A stretch of 64,000 nt of DNA, from the NCBI GenBank assembly GCA_032622095.1, contig CP136063.1, positions 78,843,980 through 78,907,979 of the forward strand. The letters run 5' to 3'. The translations under genes were made by a program, and so were the position numbers. Origin of the DNA: Siphonodentalium dalli (lineage: Eukaryota; Mollusca; Scaphopoda; Gadilida; Siphonodentaliidae). How positions within the stretch are numbered: the stretch's first letter is position 1; every line of letters begins with the position of its first letter. Positions 33,056 through 44,272 of this stretch are shown here, piece by piece. The notes under the pieces were generated by a model, which saw nothing but the letters and a program-made list of their open reading frames with translations, was not told the origin of the DNA and made no database searches.

Positions 33056-34186
33056 GCTTATATATTTGGTGAATGCGACTGATATCGGTTCTTATTTTTC
33101 CGCTGTCAGATGTCCATGTGGTTTTTGTTTTATTTAATCATTATCACAATATGATTATAGAGACTGGGGGATTGGAGGACAAGTTTTCAAAACTTAGATG
33201 AACCTCCGCTCCCCACAATCAGAATGTATATATTAACGTTTCACAACAAGAGTAATGAAATACAATAAATTCGGCGGGACGAATGGATGTATACTATGAA
33301 TGATATGATGAATACAGTATCTACCTGGTGTTAATATTACTTGTATTTGCTTCCGGAATAGGCTGGGGTGTGTAGGCGAGTTTATATGATAGTAGTGCAG
33401 ATTAAGGCGGTTAAAAGAATATAGTTATTGCCACAACAGCACCGTTGCCCTGGTATCGGATGTCCTCAATGGTAATGCGACATATAACTCACATAACTAT
33501 AGCGTGCTTAGAGACATTTCCAACAACGTAGTGGCCGTGTTTTATTATTAAAGACGTTTGCATTAGCTGGCATTAGACTACATATTGTCCATTCTGCAGA
33601 TCTACTTTACGGATCACCACTGATTTCCTATAAAGAATCGTAATGTATCGTATATTCACAGCTGTACAGAAATACATTATATCGTCGCACCGTTTTATAA
33701 TGACAATATCCATTGGAATAGTACACCTCCATCAGATTCTACATAATCACACATATAACCTGCACAGTTTGTACGCTGATTCAATACTTTACCCTATCCC
33801 CTGAACCAACCTGCTACATATAAACAATAGAACCTGCTATATATAAACAATAAACTCATGCACATGCAAATATTGAACAATCCGCATTAAATTTAAGTTC
33901 GCGTCTTTATATCAGGGTAGAGGAGAGTTACCTAAGTTGAAACTTGTGCTCCGATCCCCGTTGTTATCCCATCATCTATTTCTGTTTTTCAGTTTGTGTA
34001 TTATTGATATTCTATGTTCATGTTCGGGATGTTCAATCAAAATATCGAATGAAGTGCACGGGGGCAATATATTGAACACAAAACCAAGCTTTAGGTCGTT
34101 GGGGAAAAGTCTGAGTGAAATTGTATTCATTTCTATCTCACCCCAACATTGGTCAACATTTTCAATAATTAGTAAATCCGCGCCGA
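33056..34186. other. Intergenic DNA, no recognised gene
   Basis: Open frames overlap on both strands at 33937-34215 without any recognisable domain. The plus-strand frame starts with a hydrophobic stretch, but nothing else supports a secreted protein. Confidence 0.35.
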
Positions 34187-34440
34187 ACACAACATCGGTT
34201 GGAAATATCAGATAAAAATAATTTGAAATTCTTCTGACATTGTTATGAAATTTGTAGTTTTAGACCAAAAATAGAAAAAAATTCTACTTTTGGTTAAATT
34301 GTTTGACTCAAATGGCAATCAGTTGGCAAATATAGGATTTGTTGATATAACAGGTTGATATAACATATGGAAAATTTCAAACCCAGGTCTGCAATTGGAA
34401 TTTCCCAGACTTGGGGATTTGGGTTTTAAGTTGATGCAGT
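34187..34440. repeat. Dispersed degenerate repeat
   Basis: Copy of the repeat at 10095-10240, with ATCGGTTGGAAATAT, GAAATTTGTAGTTTTAGACC and CAAATGGCAATCAGTTGG in order. Confidence 0.5.
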
Positions 34441-34931
34441 TAGAATACTGACGTTGAACACCCCCATAGGAGACATTCTAGCCATGTCCGTGCTATCACG
34501 TTATGGCACAATAGTGTGCTCGAGCTGTCGCTGAAATTCTCTATGTTTTATCGGTCACACTGGTGTACTCGGCTGCCCTCTGCCATTACCTTGTCATCAC
34601 GCTGGTGTGTCTGAGCATTGAATTATGATCATACCGGGGGACCCCAATTAACCGCGCAAGTGACGACCAGTTTCCAATTAATCGGAAACTAAAACGAGAA
34701 TGTGTAGAACATTCAAGCAACTCCATCTCGGAGGAGATACTAATTCACTCAAACGTTGACAACATTACCCATATAAAAGCGAAAATGCACCTGAGCCGCC
34801 GACCTACGGACGAGACCCCCACCCCCATAAATTGAAATAATCAAAGTCATGGTCATACTCAAGTCATACTCAAGTCATACTCAAAACGATGTTATGCATA
34901 TATATTTACATACTAAGTGTGATCATCACTA
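34441..34931. other. Intergenic DNA with 12-bp tandem
   Basis: At about 34850-34883, AGTCATACTCA is repeated three times. Otherwise nothing recognised. Confidence 0.5.
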
Positions 34932-34972
34932 AATGCATTGGCACAGGGCCGTTCTGTTGGGTAAAGGGTTAA
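34932..34972 (+). mobile_element. Terminal fragment of piggyBac-like element
   Basis: ATGCATTGGCACAGGGCCGT then TCTGTTGGGTAAAGGG, followed by TTAA at 34969-34972. It is identical to the right end of the 6.0-kb copy, so it is a truncated third copy of that subfamily. Confidence 0.8.
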
Positions 34973-35199
34973 AGCCAAATGGCGGTTTGCGCTCCAAAAT
35001 ACGAATAATATTTTTCTATTTCGAATTTTTTGCCGGTATCGAAATAGGTCGATAAATATCTTAACTACCATTCTACGATAAATATCCTTTCTACGAGCAT
35101 AATGTAACACAAAAAGACGCACTGAAGTAATGAAACATACAACCGTGAATATGTTGTTTGGGTCCCAAACAAACTAGAGGTGTGACTGTCCATGTTGCA

Positions 35200-35635
35200 A
35201 AAACATTTCTAAGTCAAAAAAGGGGGATAACTCCACCAAAAAATGTCGGACATACCTCATAATCGCAGGTGCACAAGTTCCCATGGTACTCAATATCTAT
35301 GCCACGTTTAAATTTTTTTTACCTAAAATTGTAGGAATAAAAGCTCGGACAAAAGTATACATGTTGCGAAAATTTTCTAAGTCGAAAAAAAGGGGGGGGG
35401 GGATAACTCCACCAAAAAAAAGTCCGACAGACGTCATAATCGCAGGTGCACAGGTTCCCATGGTGGTTGATGTTTGTGACAAGTTTCACGGAAATTGATC
35501 AAAAAACGACTGAGAAAAACTCCGGACAAATTTGTGTCCACGGACGGACGACGGACGAATGACGACAGACGACGGATGGACGGACAAACTGACTCCAGTA
35601 TACCACTCTAACTTCGTTGCGGGGGTATAAAAACA
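35200..35635 (+). repeat. Duplicated repeat with GGACGGACGAC tail, mollusc-like
   Basis: GGATAACTCCACCAAAAAA occurs at 35225 and 35401 (offset 176 bp), each followed by a CATAATCGCAGGTGCAC block and a TTCCCATGGT block. The second is followed by a CGGACGGACGACGGACGAAT stretch and ends near GTTGCGGGGGTATAAAA. This arrangement resembles repeats I know from mollusc genomes, which is family knowledge rather than proof. Confidence 0.65.
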
Positions 35636-35639
35636 ACCA

Positions 35640-35897
35640 TTTGTACGACATGGAACAGAAAAGCGCGTTCCGTGGTAGTCTATTCCTGATATGGTAGCAA
35701 TAAAGAGCGTTTGTCTGACTTCTGGGAAAAAGTTGAACACGGCCGAAAAATGGCTGTAACTTTGGCAAGTGTTTTTCAGAGCACATGAAGTCGGTATATC
35801 AACAGTTATATTAATTTAGTTATCGACCAATCGCATCCGTCGCTCCAAATAATGTAGAAAAACATTGGAGGTTCGAATGAGCCGTGTCCGTTTAAGT
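35640..35897 (+). repeat. Dispersed repeat, copy 1 (partner 50285-50540)
   Basis: Shared blocks with 50285-50540 include GTCTATTCCTGATATGGTAG, AATAAAGAGCGTTT, CAGAG..ATGAAG.CGGTATAT and CCGTTTAA at the right end. The CCTGATATGG..AATAAAGAGCGTTT block also occurs, inverted, inside the Kolobok-like copies A-C. Confidence 0.75.
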
Positions 35898-37115
35898 TAA
35901 ATGCTGTTTCTGCTTGGTATCCAAAAATACAACTTGGGAACGGATAAATAAAATTACCATATTTATCGAAATTTAGGATAATACAATTATTGACAATGAA
36001 ATATACTGGAGAACTTCTAGTTCCAATGCTTCAATAAATGACCCCGGAGGGAACATTCCGATGGGTTATTATTCGTGACTTCGATAATTGCTGAACAATT
36101 TACTTCCTTGCTGGGATATTGACGAGAAAATTCCGATGTCTACTTGAATTGTCGTTGCTATAAGTGTATACGTTATGGATTCATTCTCCGATTAATGTCT
36201 GGGCCTTCTGTCAATTTTATAATTGAAATGTTTATATTTACTTTACAACAAACGAGATAGCTATATGGGAATAAACCCCATCAAGCAGGCATGTCGTGTC
36301 GTCCCATTATAGAAATCATAGATTTAGAAACCATTTAGAGGCAGGTCCCATAATGGAAATGATAAAATTAGATTATGTTATATACCAGGTAATGCATTAA
36401 TTTGTTTCAGTGCATATAACGTGTCAGTTAGTGTAAACAATAGTTATTCGTTCCCCTGTATGCAGATTATGCACTGGCGGTAGGTAGATTTACGTTATCC
36501 TCGAATGATGGATTGTCTGACAGTCTGCTCCGTAAGCAGCCGCCAACATCGTTTACTAATTCATACGAATATTCCAACTATGGTTTTGCACGACGGGCTA
36601 ATAGCATACGAATGCAAACACCAAGAACCAGATTTTCTTCAGCACTCCAAAACAAAAACATAGCTTTCCAGAAATGTGGAATGCATTAGAACAACAATTT
36701 AAAGACTGCATATACAGACATAATTTAAAGGTACTCAATCCGATTCAATGGTTCCCATATCATCAGAATCGAACAACAACCACGCTTTTTTAATTCTTCA
36801 GTTATCAGAATCGATTAATTGCCCAAAAATAATTCTAACCACAGTCAAATATAGTACGAAATTGCCCAAAACATTATCGGTGGGGACAAATAATTTTCAA
36901 AAATCGATATCTGATCACTCTGAGCTTTGACGGGTGGGTTCCTCGACTCGAGTCAAATATGTTTTACCCCTAAGCCAAGGAGATAGTAATTTGCGAGCGT
37001 TAATTCGGACTATGCATTTTAATAATAATAAAGTCTAACTAATTATATATTATCAAGCTATTCAAATAGTGTCAATTGCGCTAAAAATATAGTTGCAACA
37101 GCACCATTGTTTAAA
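35898..37115. other. Intergenic DNA, nothing recognised
   Basis: AT-rich, no recognised gene. TTAAAGGTACTCAATCC at 36725 looks like the left end of a TTAA element, but no partner was found. Confidence 0.35.
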
Positions 37116-37128
37116 CCCATATAAAAAT

Positions 37129-37930
37129 CCACCATGGTCCCACCTTGGTAAAACCACCTTGGTAATCCACCATGGTAATCGACCCTTGTAATCCACCATG
37201 GGATTTTGGCCGCTTTCACCAAGGTGGAATACCATGGTGGATTACTGTGGTTTACCGAGGTGGCACCATTGTGGAATACTGCGGTTTACCGAGGTGGCAC
37301 CCTTGTGGAATACTGTGATTTACCATGGTGGAATATGGCGGTATACCAAGGTGGCACACTGTGGTTTACCGAGGTGGCACCCTTGTGGAATACTGCGGTT
37401 TACCGAGGTGGCACCCTTGTGGAATAATGTGATTTACCGTGGTGGAATACTGTGGTTTATCGAGGTGGGAATACTGTGGTTCACCGAGGTGGCACCATTG
37501 TGGAATACTGTGATTTACCATGGTGGAATATGGCGGTATACCAAGGTGGCACACTGTGGTTCACCGAGGTGGCACCCTTGTGGAATACTGTGATTTACCA
37601 TGGTGGAATATGGCGGTATATCAAGGTGGCACACTGTGGTTTATCGAGGTGGCACCCTTGTGGAAAACTGTGATTTACCATGGTGTTACCATGGTGGTAT
37701 ACTGTGGTTTACCGTGGTGTTACCATGGTTTACCACGGTGTTTCCATTGTGGTATACTGTGGTTTACCGTCGTGTTACCATGGTGGTATACTGTGGTTTA
37801 CCATGGTTTATCGTGGTGTTACCATGGTTGTATACTTTGGTTTATCATGGTGTTACCATGGTGGTATTCTTTAGTTTACCGTGGTGTTACCATGATGGTA
37901 TACTGTGGTTTATCATGTGGTTTATCATGA
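37129..37930. repeat. Minisatellite, 34-bp unit and shorter variants
   Basis: The core TGGTTTACCGAGGTGGCACC followed by CTTGTGGAATAC repeats every 34 bp from about 37251, with 24-bp variants (GTGGTGTTACCATGGTGGTA) toward the right. Frames of up to 168 codons across it are rotations of the repeat and are not called as genes. Confidence 0.9.
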
Positions 37931-38014
37931 CACAAGGGAGGAGACAGTCTCAGGCAGATGAAACTTTGCATAAATGTGTTTATATGTACAAGGCTGCAAA
38001 TAATGTCTGTCAAT

Positions 38015-38076
38015 TGCAGAATGAGGTCACCAGAGGGTTAGCATCACCAAATTCACCCTCTGGGGACATCATTCTG
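38015..38076. repeat. Short hairpin, GCAGAATGAGGT arms
   Basis: GCAGAATGAGGTCACCAGAGG pairs with CCTCTGGGGACATCATTCTGC, including the gap around TTAGCATCACCAAATTCA. Confidence 0.8.
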
Positions 38077-38279
38077 CTTAAGTCTCAACTGCTATGGGAG
38101 ATCTAGTATCAGTATGAAATTCCCCAATTGAAGTTGGTGATGTTCAACCATGATTCCCGTCGATTGTGAATTTTATCTGTTCCAAATTAGGGGATATAGA
38201 AACTGAATAGAAGGGAATTAAGTAACTCAAAACATTGTTAATTTGTGACTATAAATAATTCATAGAAGATGAGACCTTA

Positions 38280-38379
38280 GCAGAATGAGGTCCCCAGAGG
38301 GTGAATTTAAATTTGGTGATGATAGCCCACTGTGCGGGATAGCGTCACTAAATTCACCCTCTGGGGGACCTCATTCTGC
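38280..38379. repeat. Related hairpin, GCAGAATGAGGT arms
   Basis: GCAGAATGAGGTCCCCAGAG..GTGAATTTA pairs with TAAATTCAC..CTCTGGGGGACCTCATTCTGC. Same family as 38015-38076 with a longer loop; both lie inside the candidate 5-kb element. Confidence 0.85.
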
Positions 38380-39979
38380 AAATGTCAGACACACTATTTG
38401 CAGGCTTGCATCTAAGTATCAAGGAAACACATCTTTGATTGGACTCAACTATTGTGAAAAGGAACACACACCTTCATAAATTAAAAAATATCAACATTTA
38501 TTCAAACTTCTCCAGAACTCCATTGCCTTTCTGCCGCAACATTGTCTCACCATGTCATCTGTACGTATTCATCCCTTGCAACAATGACATTGAAATAACT
38601 AGTACAGAATATCCACCTCTGGCACCTGCTACTCTTCAATATTATCCAATTTGAAACTGTAAATTATCACATGTATGCGTCAGTCCACTGACAGTTAAAA
38701 TTACTCGAGTACTTTCAGTCACACAAAACAGTTTGACCAGTCACCACACATCAATTTGTATTAAACCTGCCCCAGAATTAACAGCTTGGCACATTTGCCA
38801 TAATTATAATTCAGTAGGAGAAAGGTACGGTGAAACATTTTCAATGATTATTGTTGAATATTCTTGATTTTTCAGCATCATGTTACTATACCATAAAAAG
38901 TGAACATTCCAGACTGTATCACACGCATATATCGCAGTACACTATTTATGTAGATAAAGTTGATGAATAACATATTGTTATTTCCATGATGAAGTACATG
39001 TACATACATGTACAATGTATGTAGTAGCTGCACAATCCCATACAAGTCGCCTATTCATACAACACATACTCTGGCACTAGATTCCCTGCTGCACGTTAGC
39101 ACACACTGAAAAGAATAGTACATTGTATTAAAAATTAGTCTAATATGAAGCATCAATTATACATTATAGAACAATTAATATAACAAATTGCCGATAAGAT
39201 TTACAATTTTACATGGCCATGTAATACAAGGTTCATTCTGTTTGACTCGCATGGGACCATCATATCTCAAATTTGTACTAGTAATGATCATATCATATTC
39301 CATCTGTTCAGAACCTGGAAACTGGTTGATATTCTGATGAGCTTTACAACAATGAACAAACAACACAGGGAATATAAGGGTTTGTTAATTCTTGTTCCTT
39401 AATAATCTATTTCTAAGTAGGGGGTTGGTTCCAACTTCCAGCTCGAGAATGCATGATTTCTGTGACTTGTGGGCCAATATCGCCATAACTATTGAATTAA
39501 TTACCTGGGAGAAATTCCATGATTGAAAGCAACGCAAAGCGAAATCGGCTCACCAAAGTCACCTAAATCATGCAATATTGAGATGGGACATTCACCTACT
39601 GTAAAATACATCTTCTGTAGAATCTCAATCATGTACAAATAATTTAATATCATCTCCGGTGTTGTCGCTTGACGAATGGGAATATACATGACACTGAATT
39701 TTCAAGTGTTTAAACCTTTCTCCCAACCACCTTGCAGGGATGGTGCCAGATTTCCCAGGCACAAGGACTACGATCCCCAACATGGGGTGGGCTACATTGC
39801 AGATTACCCTGAGAGGGAAGGGGTTAACCCTAGTTCATTGATCGATTGTTATTCGAGGCATTGTCAAACGATTGGAACTAACATACATAGTATCCACCCA
39901 TCAACAAAATAAACAATGCAAAAAAGAAACCACTTGCATATCTAAGAGTCTATTAAGAGAATGCACTGGCATAATATGT
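38380..39979. other. DNA inside candidate 5-kb element, no recognised gene
   Basis: Only short frames (up to 78 codons), none with a recognisable motif. No transposase remnant seen. Confidence 0.35.
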
Positions 39980-40263
39980 TTAACCCTTTCATGACGGGTG
40001 TTGTGCTTGAGCTGCATTAAATATCCTGTGCCAGTGCATTCTCTTATATATGTGAGTATTGGTACCTCACATTCAAGAGAATGAATTGGTATAAATATTA
40101 TTATACTAATGCATTCTCTTATATATTCGAGGTGCCCATGGGTGACTCGCATACACCTGTATAAGAATATGCATTGGCACAGGGTTTGCACATAATTTCG
40201 GGAAGCTCCAGGTATGAAAAGGTTAATGCAACACCAGAGCAGCTCCCGTCATGAAAGGGTTAA
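39980..40263 (+). mobile_element. piggyBac-like non-autonomous element, second subfamily
   Basis: TTAA at 39980-39983 and 40260-40263 flanks 276 bp. The left end CCCTTTCATGACGGG and right end CCCGTCATGAAAGGG are exact inverses. Inside are degraded palindromes with GCATTCTCTTATATATGTGAG-like arms. A second, weaker end (GGTATGAAAAGGTTAA) lies at about 40211-40226. Confidence 0.85.
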
Positions 40264-41689
40264 GAATATGTCAACATAAGAAAATAACTTATTAAAAATA
40301 AAAAAATAAGCTAAGTATACCTGTCGACCACATATTTTTCCTATATGTTTAAGTAACCCGAACAGGACTTGGTGTGAACAAGAAGGTCTTTCATTCATAT
40401 CCTTGTCGTTAGCCGTTTTGTGTGATTACCGGCTAGACATTGTTCGGGTGCGTGAAACTGATATTAAGTCAGTATTCAGGCTCTATGACAACTGGATGAA
40501 TGTAACATTCTAATAACATACTCATAGCCAAACATGTTAAGAAAATTGACCATACCACTCCATTGAAATCATCACCAGAACTACGCTCAATTGTAAATAT
40601 TTACAACTCGATCCGGGACGCATCTATCGGCGATAAACTAACGAAAATGATTTCGCCATGGAGAGTCACTGCATTTGATTCATATACAAGAATGACAGTG
40701 TATACTAGTATTATCAATTTAGATATACTATTTGTAAAAATTTGAACAAGATTATTCTCCAATTCTATTTGATCACCATACCGGAGTGTTTTCACATCAC
40801 TTTAAGCGAAGTCAAGCGCGGTTAGTCAGTCTGGTGATTCCGGGTGTTGCCAACGTTCGGTGCACGACTCTCGCACTTCTCTCAGTCTCATTCGTTCTGA
40901 TGTATATAAATACTATAATAACTTTTGTTCTGTGAATTTGCTTAGAAACCCCCTATAATTCAAAATCAGTCACTTGAAGTTGAAAGTCGAAACTTGATTG
41001 AGGTCGAACTTAAACAGGTCTTTAAATACTAGACCGATCGATCTAAATTTAAACTAAAATAGACCATCGGCATTTCATCGCCTGCATGTATCTGGTTCAT
41101 TCTGCAATTTCTGGAATAATTTAGGGTAGTCTAAAATTTATTATACATTGAAGGTATCTTTATCCCATCGATTTTCGACTAGGTTAAGTGGAATCGCGCT
41201 AAACTGTAATTACCGCGTGACTGATTGTGGTTATCCAAATTGAAAACCAAGATTAATCCATCAGATTAAAAAATTAAATGCGTAACTTTGTAAATTGTCG
41301 ATGTAAACTTTCCGGCAGACGACGCAAGCATCACCACGTGATACCGCGCGCGACCCACCAATCGGGCGGCCGATTTGGGTCTAACAATTAATGTCGATTG
41401 TTTGTTACGAACAACTACATACATGCATCTTCTCACGCCAAAAGCTGGTATCATTTGGTTCGATACAAAATATGGTTTAGTGCAAAAAATATCACGTTTA
41501 ACAATTCAATTGGTTAAAATTTAAATAATTTGTTTTCCCGCTGATAATATTATAGAACCCGGGCCCGCGTAGGCCTGTGTATAATAATAGTAGTATTTAG
41601 TAGATGAGACCCACACTTTTAATTGTGGTGTACACCTTGATTGAATAACTCTATTGTCATATTGTGAAATACTTGGTTCCACCAGGGTA
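40264..41689. other. DNA inside candidate 5-kb element, no recognised gene
   Basis: No coding relic or array seen. A lone ATTCAAAATCAGTCACTTGAA near 40958 matches the right end of the MITE at 26.5-26.9 kb. Confidence 0.35.
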
Positions 41690-42174
41690 TTTGGCCATGG
41701 TAGGGCCTATTATGTTACGTTGGTAGAAAAACTTAACTGTAGTGCCACCATGGTGGGACGTTGTGCCACCTTGGTACTAGCTCTACCACCAAGGTGATAC
41801 ATTGGCCCCACCTTGGTAAAAATATTTAACTCTGCTACCACCATGGTGGAATTTGGTGCCACCTTGGTAAAAACAAATTGTTTCTGTGCTACCACTGCGG
41901 TGGTATCAGTCTACCAAAATGCATTTTACTGTGCTACCACCGTGGTGGAAATTGGTGCCACCGTGGTGGAAATTGGTGCCACCTTGGTGGAACAAACTTT
42001 ACTGTGCTACTACCTTGGTAAAACATTGATGCCACCGCGGTGGTATCATAACTCCTAGCATGGTAAATGTGCTTTAATGTGCTGTCACCAAGGTGGCACC
42101 ACGGTGAACCAAGGTGGCACCATTGTGCAACCACGGTTCCACCACGGTGGGACCAACGTGGATTTTTATATGGG
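41690..42174. repeat. Right-hand CCACC(A/T)TGGTGG array
   Basis: Units such as GCTACCACCATGGTGG, GGTGCCACCTTGGTAAAA and GTGGAAATTGGTGCCACC repeat irregularly. It terminates in GGATTTTTATATGGG at about 42160-42174, the inverse of the end at 37116. Confidence 0.8.
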
Positions 42175-42225
42175 AATACACACATAATATATAATGTACA
42201 TATATTCTTCCTGAATATCTCGCCA

Positions 42226-42465
42226 TAAAGGGTACGGTCATACGCTGGCAATAATGCACCGCAAACTGCAAAAATTCCAGCTGCAAAATTGCCAAAACGG
42301 ATTAATTTCTGCCAGTTGTCAACAAATTAGCGTTAGTAGTGATCATGTACGACAGTGGATTTTTGCGTGATTGCTGATATCGCTGAGCTGTTTGCAATAT
42401 ATTGAGAACGCAGTGCGTGTTGGTATTCTTAGGCCAGTAAAAACAAGAAATACAGGCGTCAAACT
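42226..42465 (-). mobile_element. Terminal fragment of the Harbinger-like family
   Basis: TAA (42226-42228) precedes AGGGTACGGTCATACGCTGG. The following about 235 bp, inverted, match 10580-10762: GATCATGTACGACAG, TTTTTGCGTGATTGCTGATA, TCGCTGAG and ATTCTTAGGCCAGT are all shared. No opposite end was found, so it is truncated. Confidence 0.8.
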
Positions 42466-43367
42466 CATCTTTTTGGAAGGTTAATCCGATATACACATAT
42501 TGAAATAATCCTTCCAGAACACCTTCCAAGATATAGAAGAATATTTTAATAGATTAGGACGCCAAAACAGTCGTAATGAAAGAATTAAAATACACATCGC
42601 CTCTGCTTCGATTGTCATCGGCATTGGAATTAGACCATTGTATCTGTTTTGCGCATGCGCAAGTCACTTTCCATATTTGGAATTTCCATATATGGGATTT
42701 GTGTTAACATGATCACCGATCAATCCATTAACAAACAAATTACCACGCAATTATCTTAGCATAAAAATATATTGTAATTTATGCAACTACGACCCTGGTA
42801 ACCCTGATAACTAATAAAATATACCGGCCAATTCATTTTAAGATCGTTATTTCACTTTGCTTTAAGCATAAATACACTCTTAAACGCACATAAACGACCC
42901 ATTGGCGTTAAAACTAAATATACTCGGTATTTATTATATTAGTTTTTTATTGCTCAGTATAGAGTTAGACCCTTGACACCTGTCAATATATTTGGGCTGA
43001 ATTCATATGATGCGGTATTATTCCTCGAAATAAACAACAAAGCAGTCGTTACTTCGAAATGTCGTTTGGGCTAACATTTACACAAATCCTTCGCGTGTTC
43101 TCCTCAATTGGCACGCAGGTTCTCAGTCGACACACAGGTTATCCCAGAAAGTGGTGTGAAATAAACACCCAAGGTTTGGGTGAAACAAGGAAACCATAGT
43201 CAGAAATGGTAACGCCACCAAGATCATATTATTAGCCATAAATATAAATTATAATATAATTATAATATAAACTAGCTTTCAAATTCCATGTGGGAAATTT
43301 GCATACTTCCATATATCAAGGTTTCCCGTTTCTCGTGTTACATTCTTCAAACTATCTTCTTTATTAC
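42466..43367. other. Intergenic DNA, nothing recognised
   Basis: No gene, array or element seen. Confidence 0.35.
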
Positions 43368-43831
43368 ACTAGCTGATGGGCCCGACTTCGTCCGGGCTGT
43401 TTCCCATCTGATTTCCGGTGAAAGGCGCGATTTGACCTTGAATTGACTATTTTGAAAGTCAAGGTCAGGTCGGGGTCATGGTTTGACCCGTCCAAAGCAC
43501 TCCCCGGAGAAAAGTACCCCTAGGTATCAAATTTCGTCGAAATCCGTCCGTTTTACCCGACTTGACCTTAATTGACCATTTTGAAGGTCAATGTCAGGTC
43601 GGAGTCATGATTTGACCAGTCCAAAACACTCCCCCGACCAAAGCACCCATAGGTATCAAATTTCGTCGAAATCCATCCGTTTTACCCGATTTGACCTTTG
43701 ATTGACCATGTTGAAGGTCAAGGACACGCCGGGGTCATGATTTGATCCGTCCAAAACACTTCCCGGACACAAGTACCCAAAAGTATCAAATTTCGTCGAA
43801 ATCTATGGAACGCCGAAGGGGACATGCTAGT
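43368..43831. repeat. ACTAGC...GCTAGT repeat with three 130-bp units
   Basis: GACCCGTCCAAAGCACTCCCC-like blocks occur at 43484, 43614 and 43744 (period 130 bp), each followed by TATCAAATTTCGTCGAAATC. The unit also holds a GACCATTTTGAAGGTCAA palindrome. The whole is bounded by ACTAGC and GCTAGT. It starts with GCCCGACTTCGTCCGGGCT, itself a palindrome. Confidence 0.75.
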
Positions 43832-44272
43832 TGCTAATTGCTAGCTGCCAGTTATACGACGCACGACTTGACGCGGTTTTTTCAAGGGTGTTTCAAACTA
43901 GGAGATATAATTATTCTGCGTTTCAAATGGTGACGAATTTTAGTATTTTATTCAAATTGTATGGCATAAATTGTTATTAAAATGGTATATACTATCAAAA
44001 AATCGATGACTCGAAAATAAAGTGGGCCTTTAAAGTCAATACAAAGTCACAATTGCAGTTAGGTTCATCTCATACTCGTCTATTCAGTGATATTATGCTA
44101 CGCAGTTTGCTATAACCTCCATTATTCATTAAGCGTTACAGCCCCACTGTTATAACCCGCCTTTAGCTGGCGTATTCTTGCCTCTGAGATTATTGAGATA
44201 TTACGTCACACGTAATGACATTAAATCGCATGGAAACATAGAAATTGTGTGGGCTGCGTGGCGTGAATATGT
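43832..44272. other. Intergenic DNA with a lone TTAA element end
   Basis: At 44009-44033, GACTCGAAAATAAAGTGGGCCT then TTAA matches the right end of the TTAA element at 59735-60168. No left partner was found. Confidence 0.5.

Larger units (their letters stand above)
37116..42174. mobile_element. Candidate 5-kb element with inverted minisatellite ends
   Basis: The left end CCCATATAAAAATCCACCAT continues as GGTCCCACC; the right end, inverted, reads CCCATATAAAAATCCACGTT then GGTCCCACC. Each end runs straight into an array of CCACCATGGTGG/CACCAAGGTGG-type units. Neither array has a second terminus of its own, which suggests one element of about 5 kb. There is no clear target duplication and no transposase, and the middle holds other insertions, so two half-elements remain possible. 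Confidence 0.5.

Noticed and set aside
33937-34215. 92-codon plus-strand frame with a hydrophobic N-terminal region
   Set aside because: It overlaps an equally long minus-strand frame and runs into a dispersed repeat, with no other sign of a gene.
37198-38106. Overlapping frames of up to 168 codons with repeated WHHCG/VYRGG motifs
   Set aside because: Three frames of the same 34-bp minisatellite are open at once, which is not coding behaviour.
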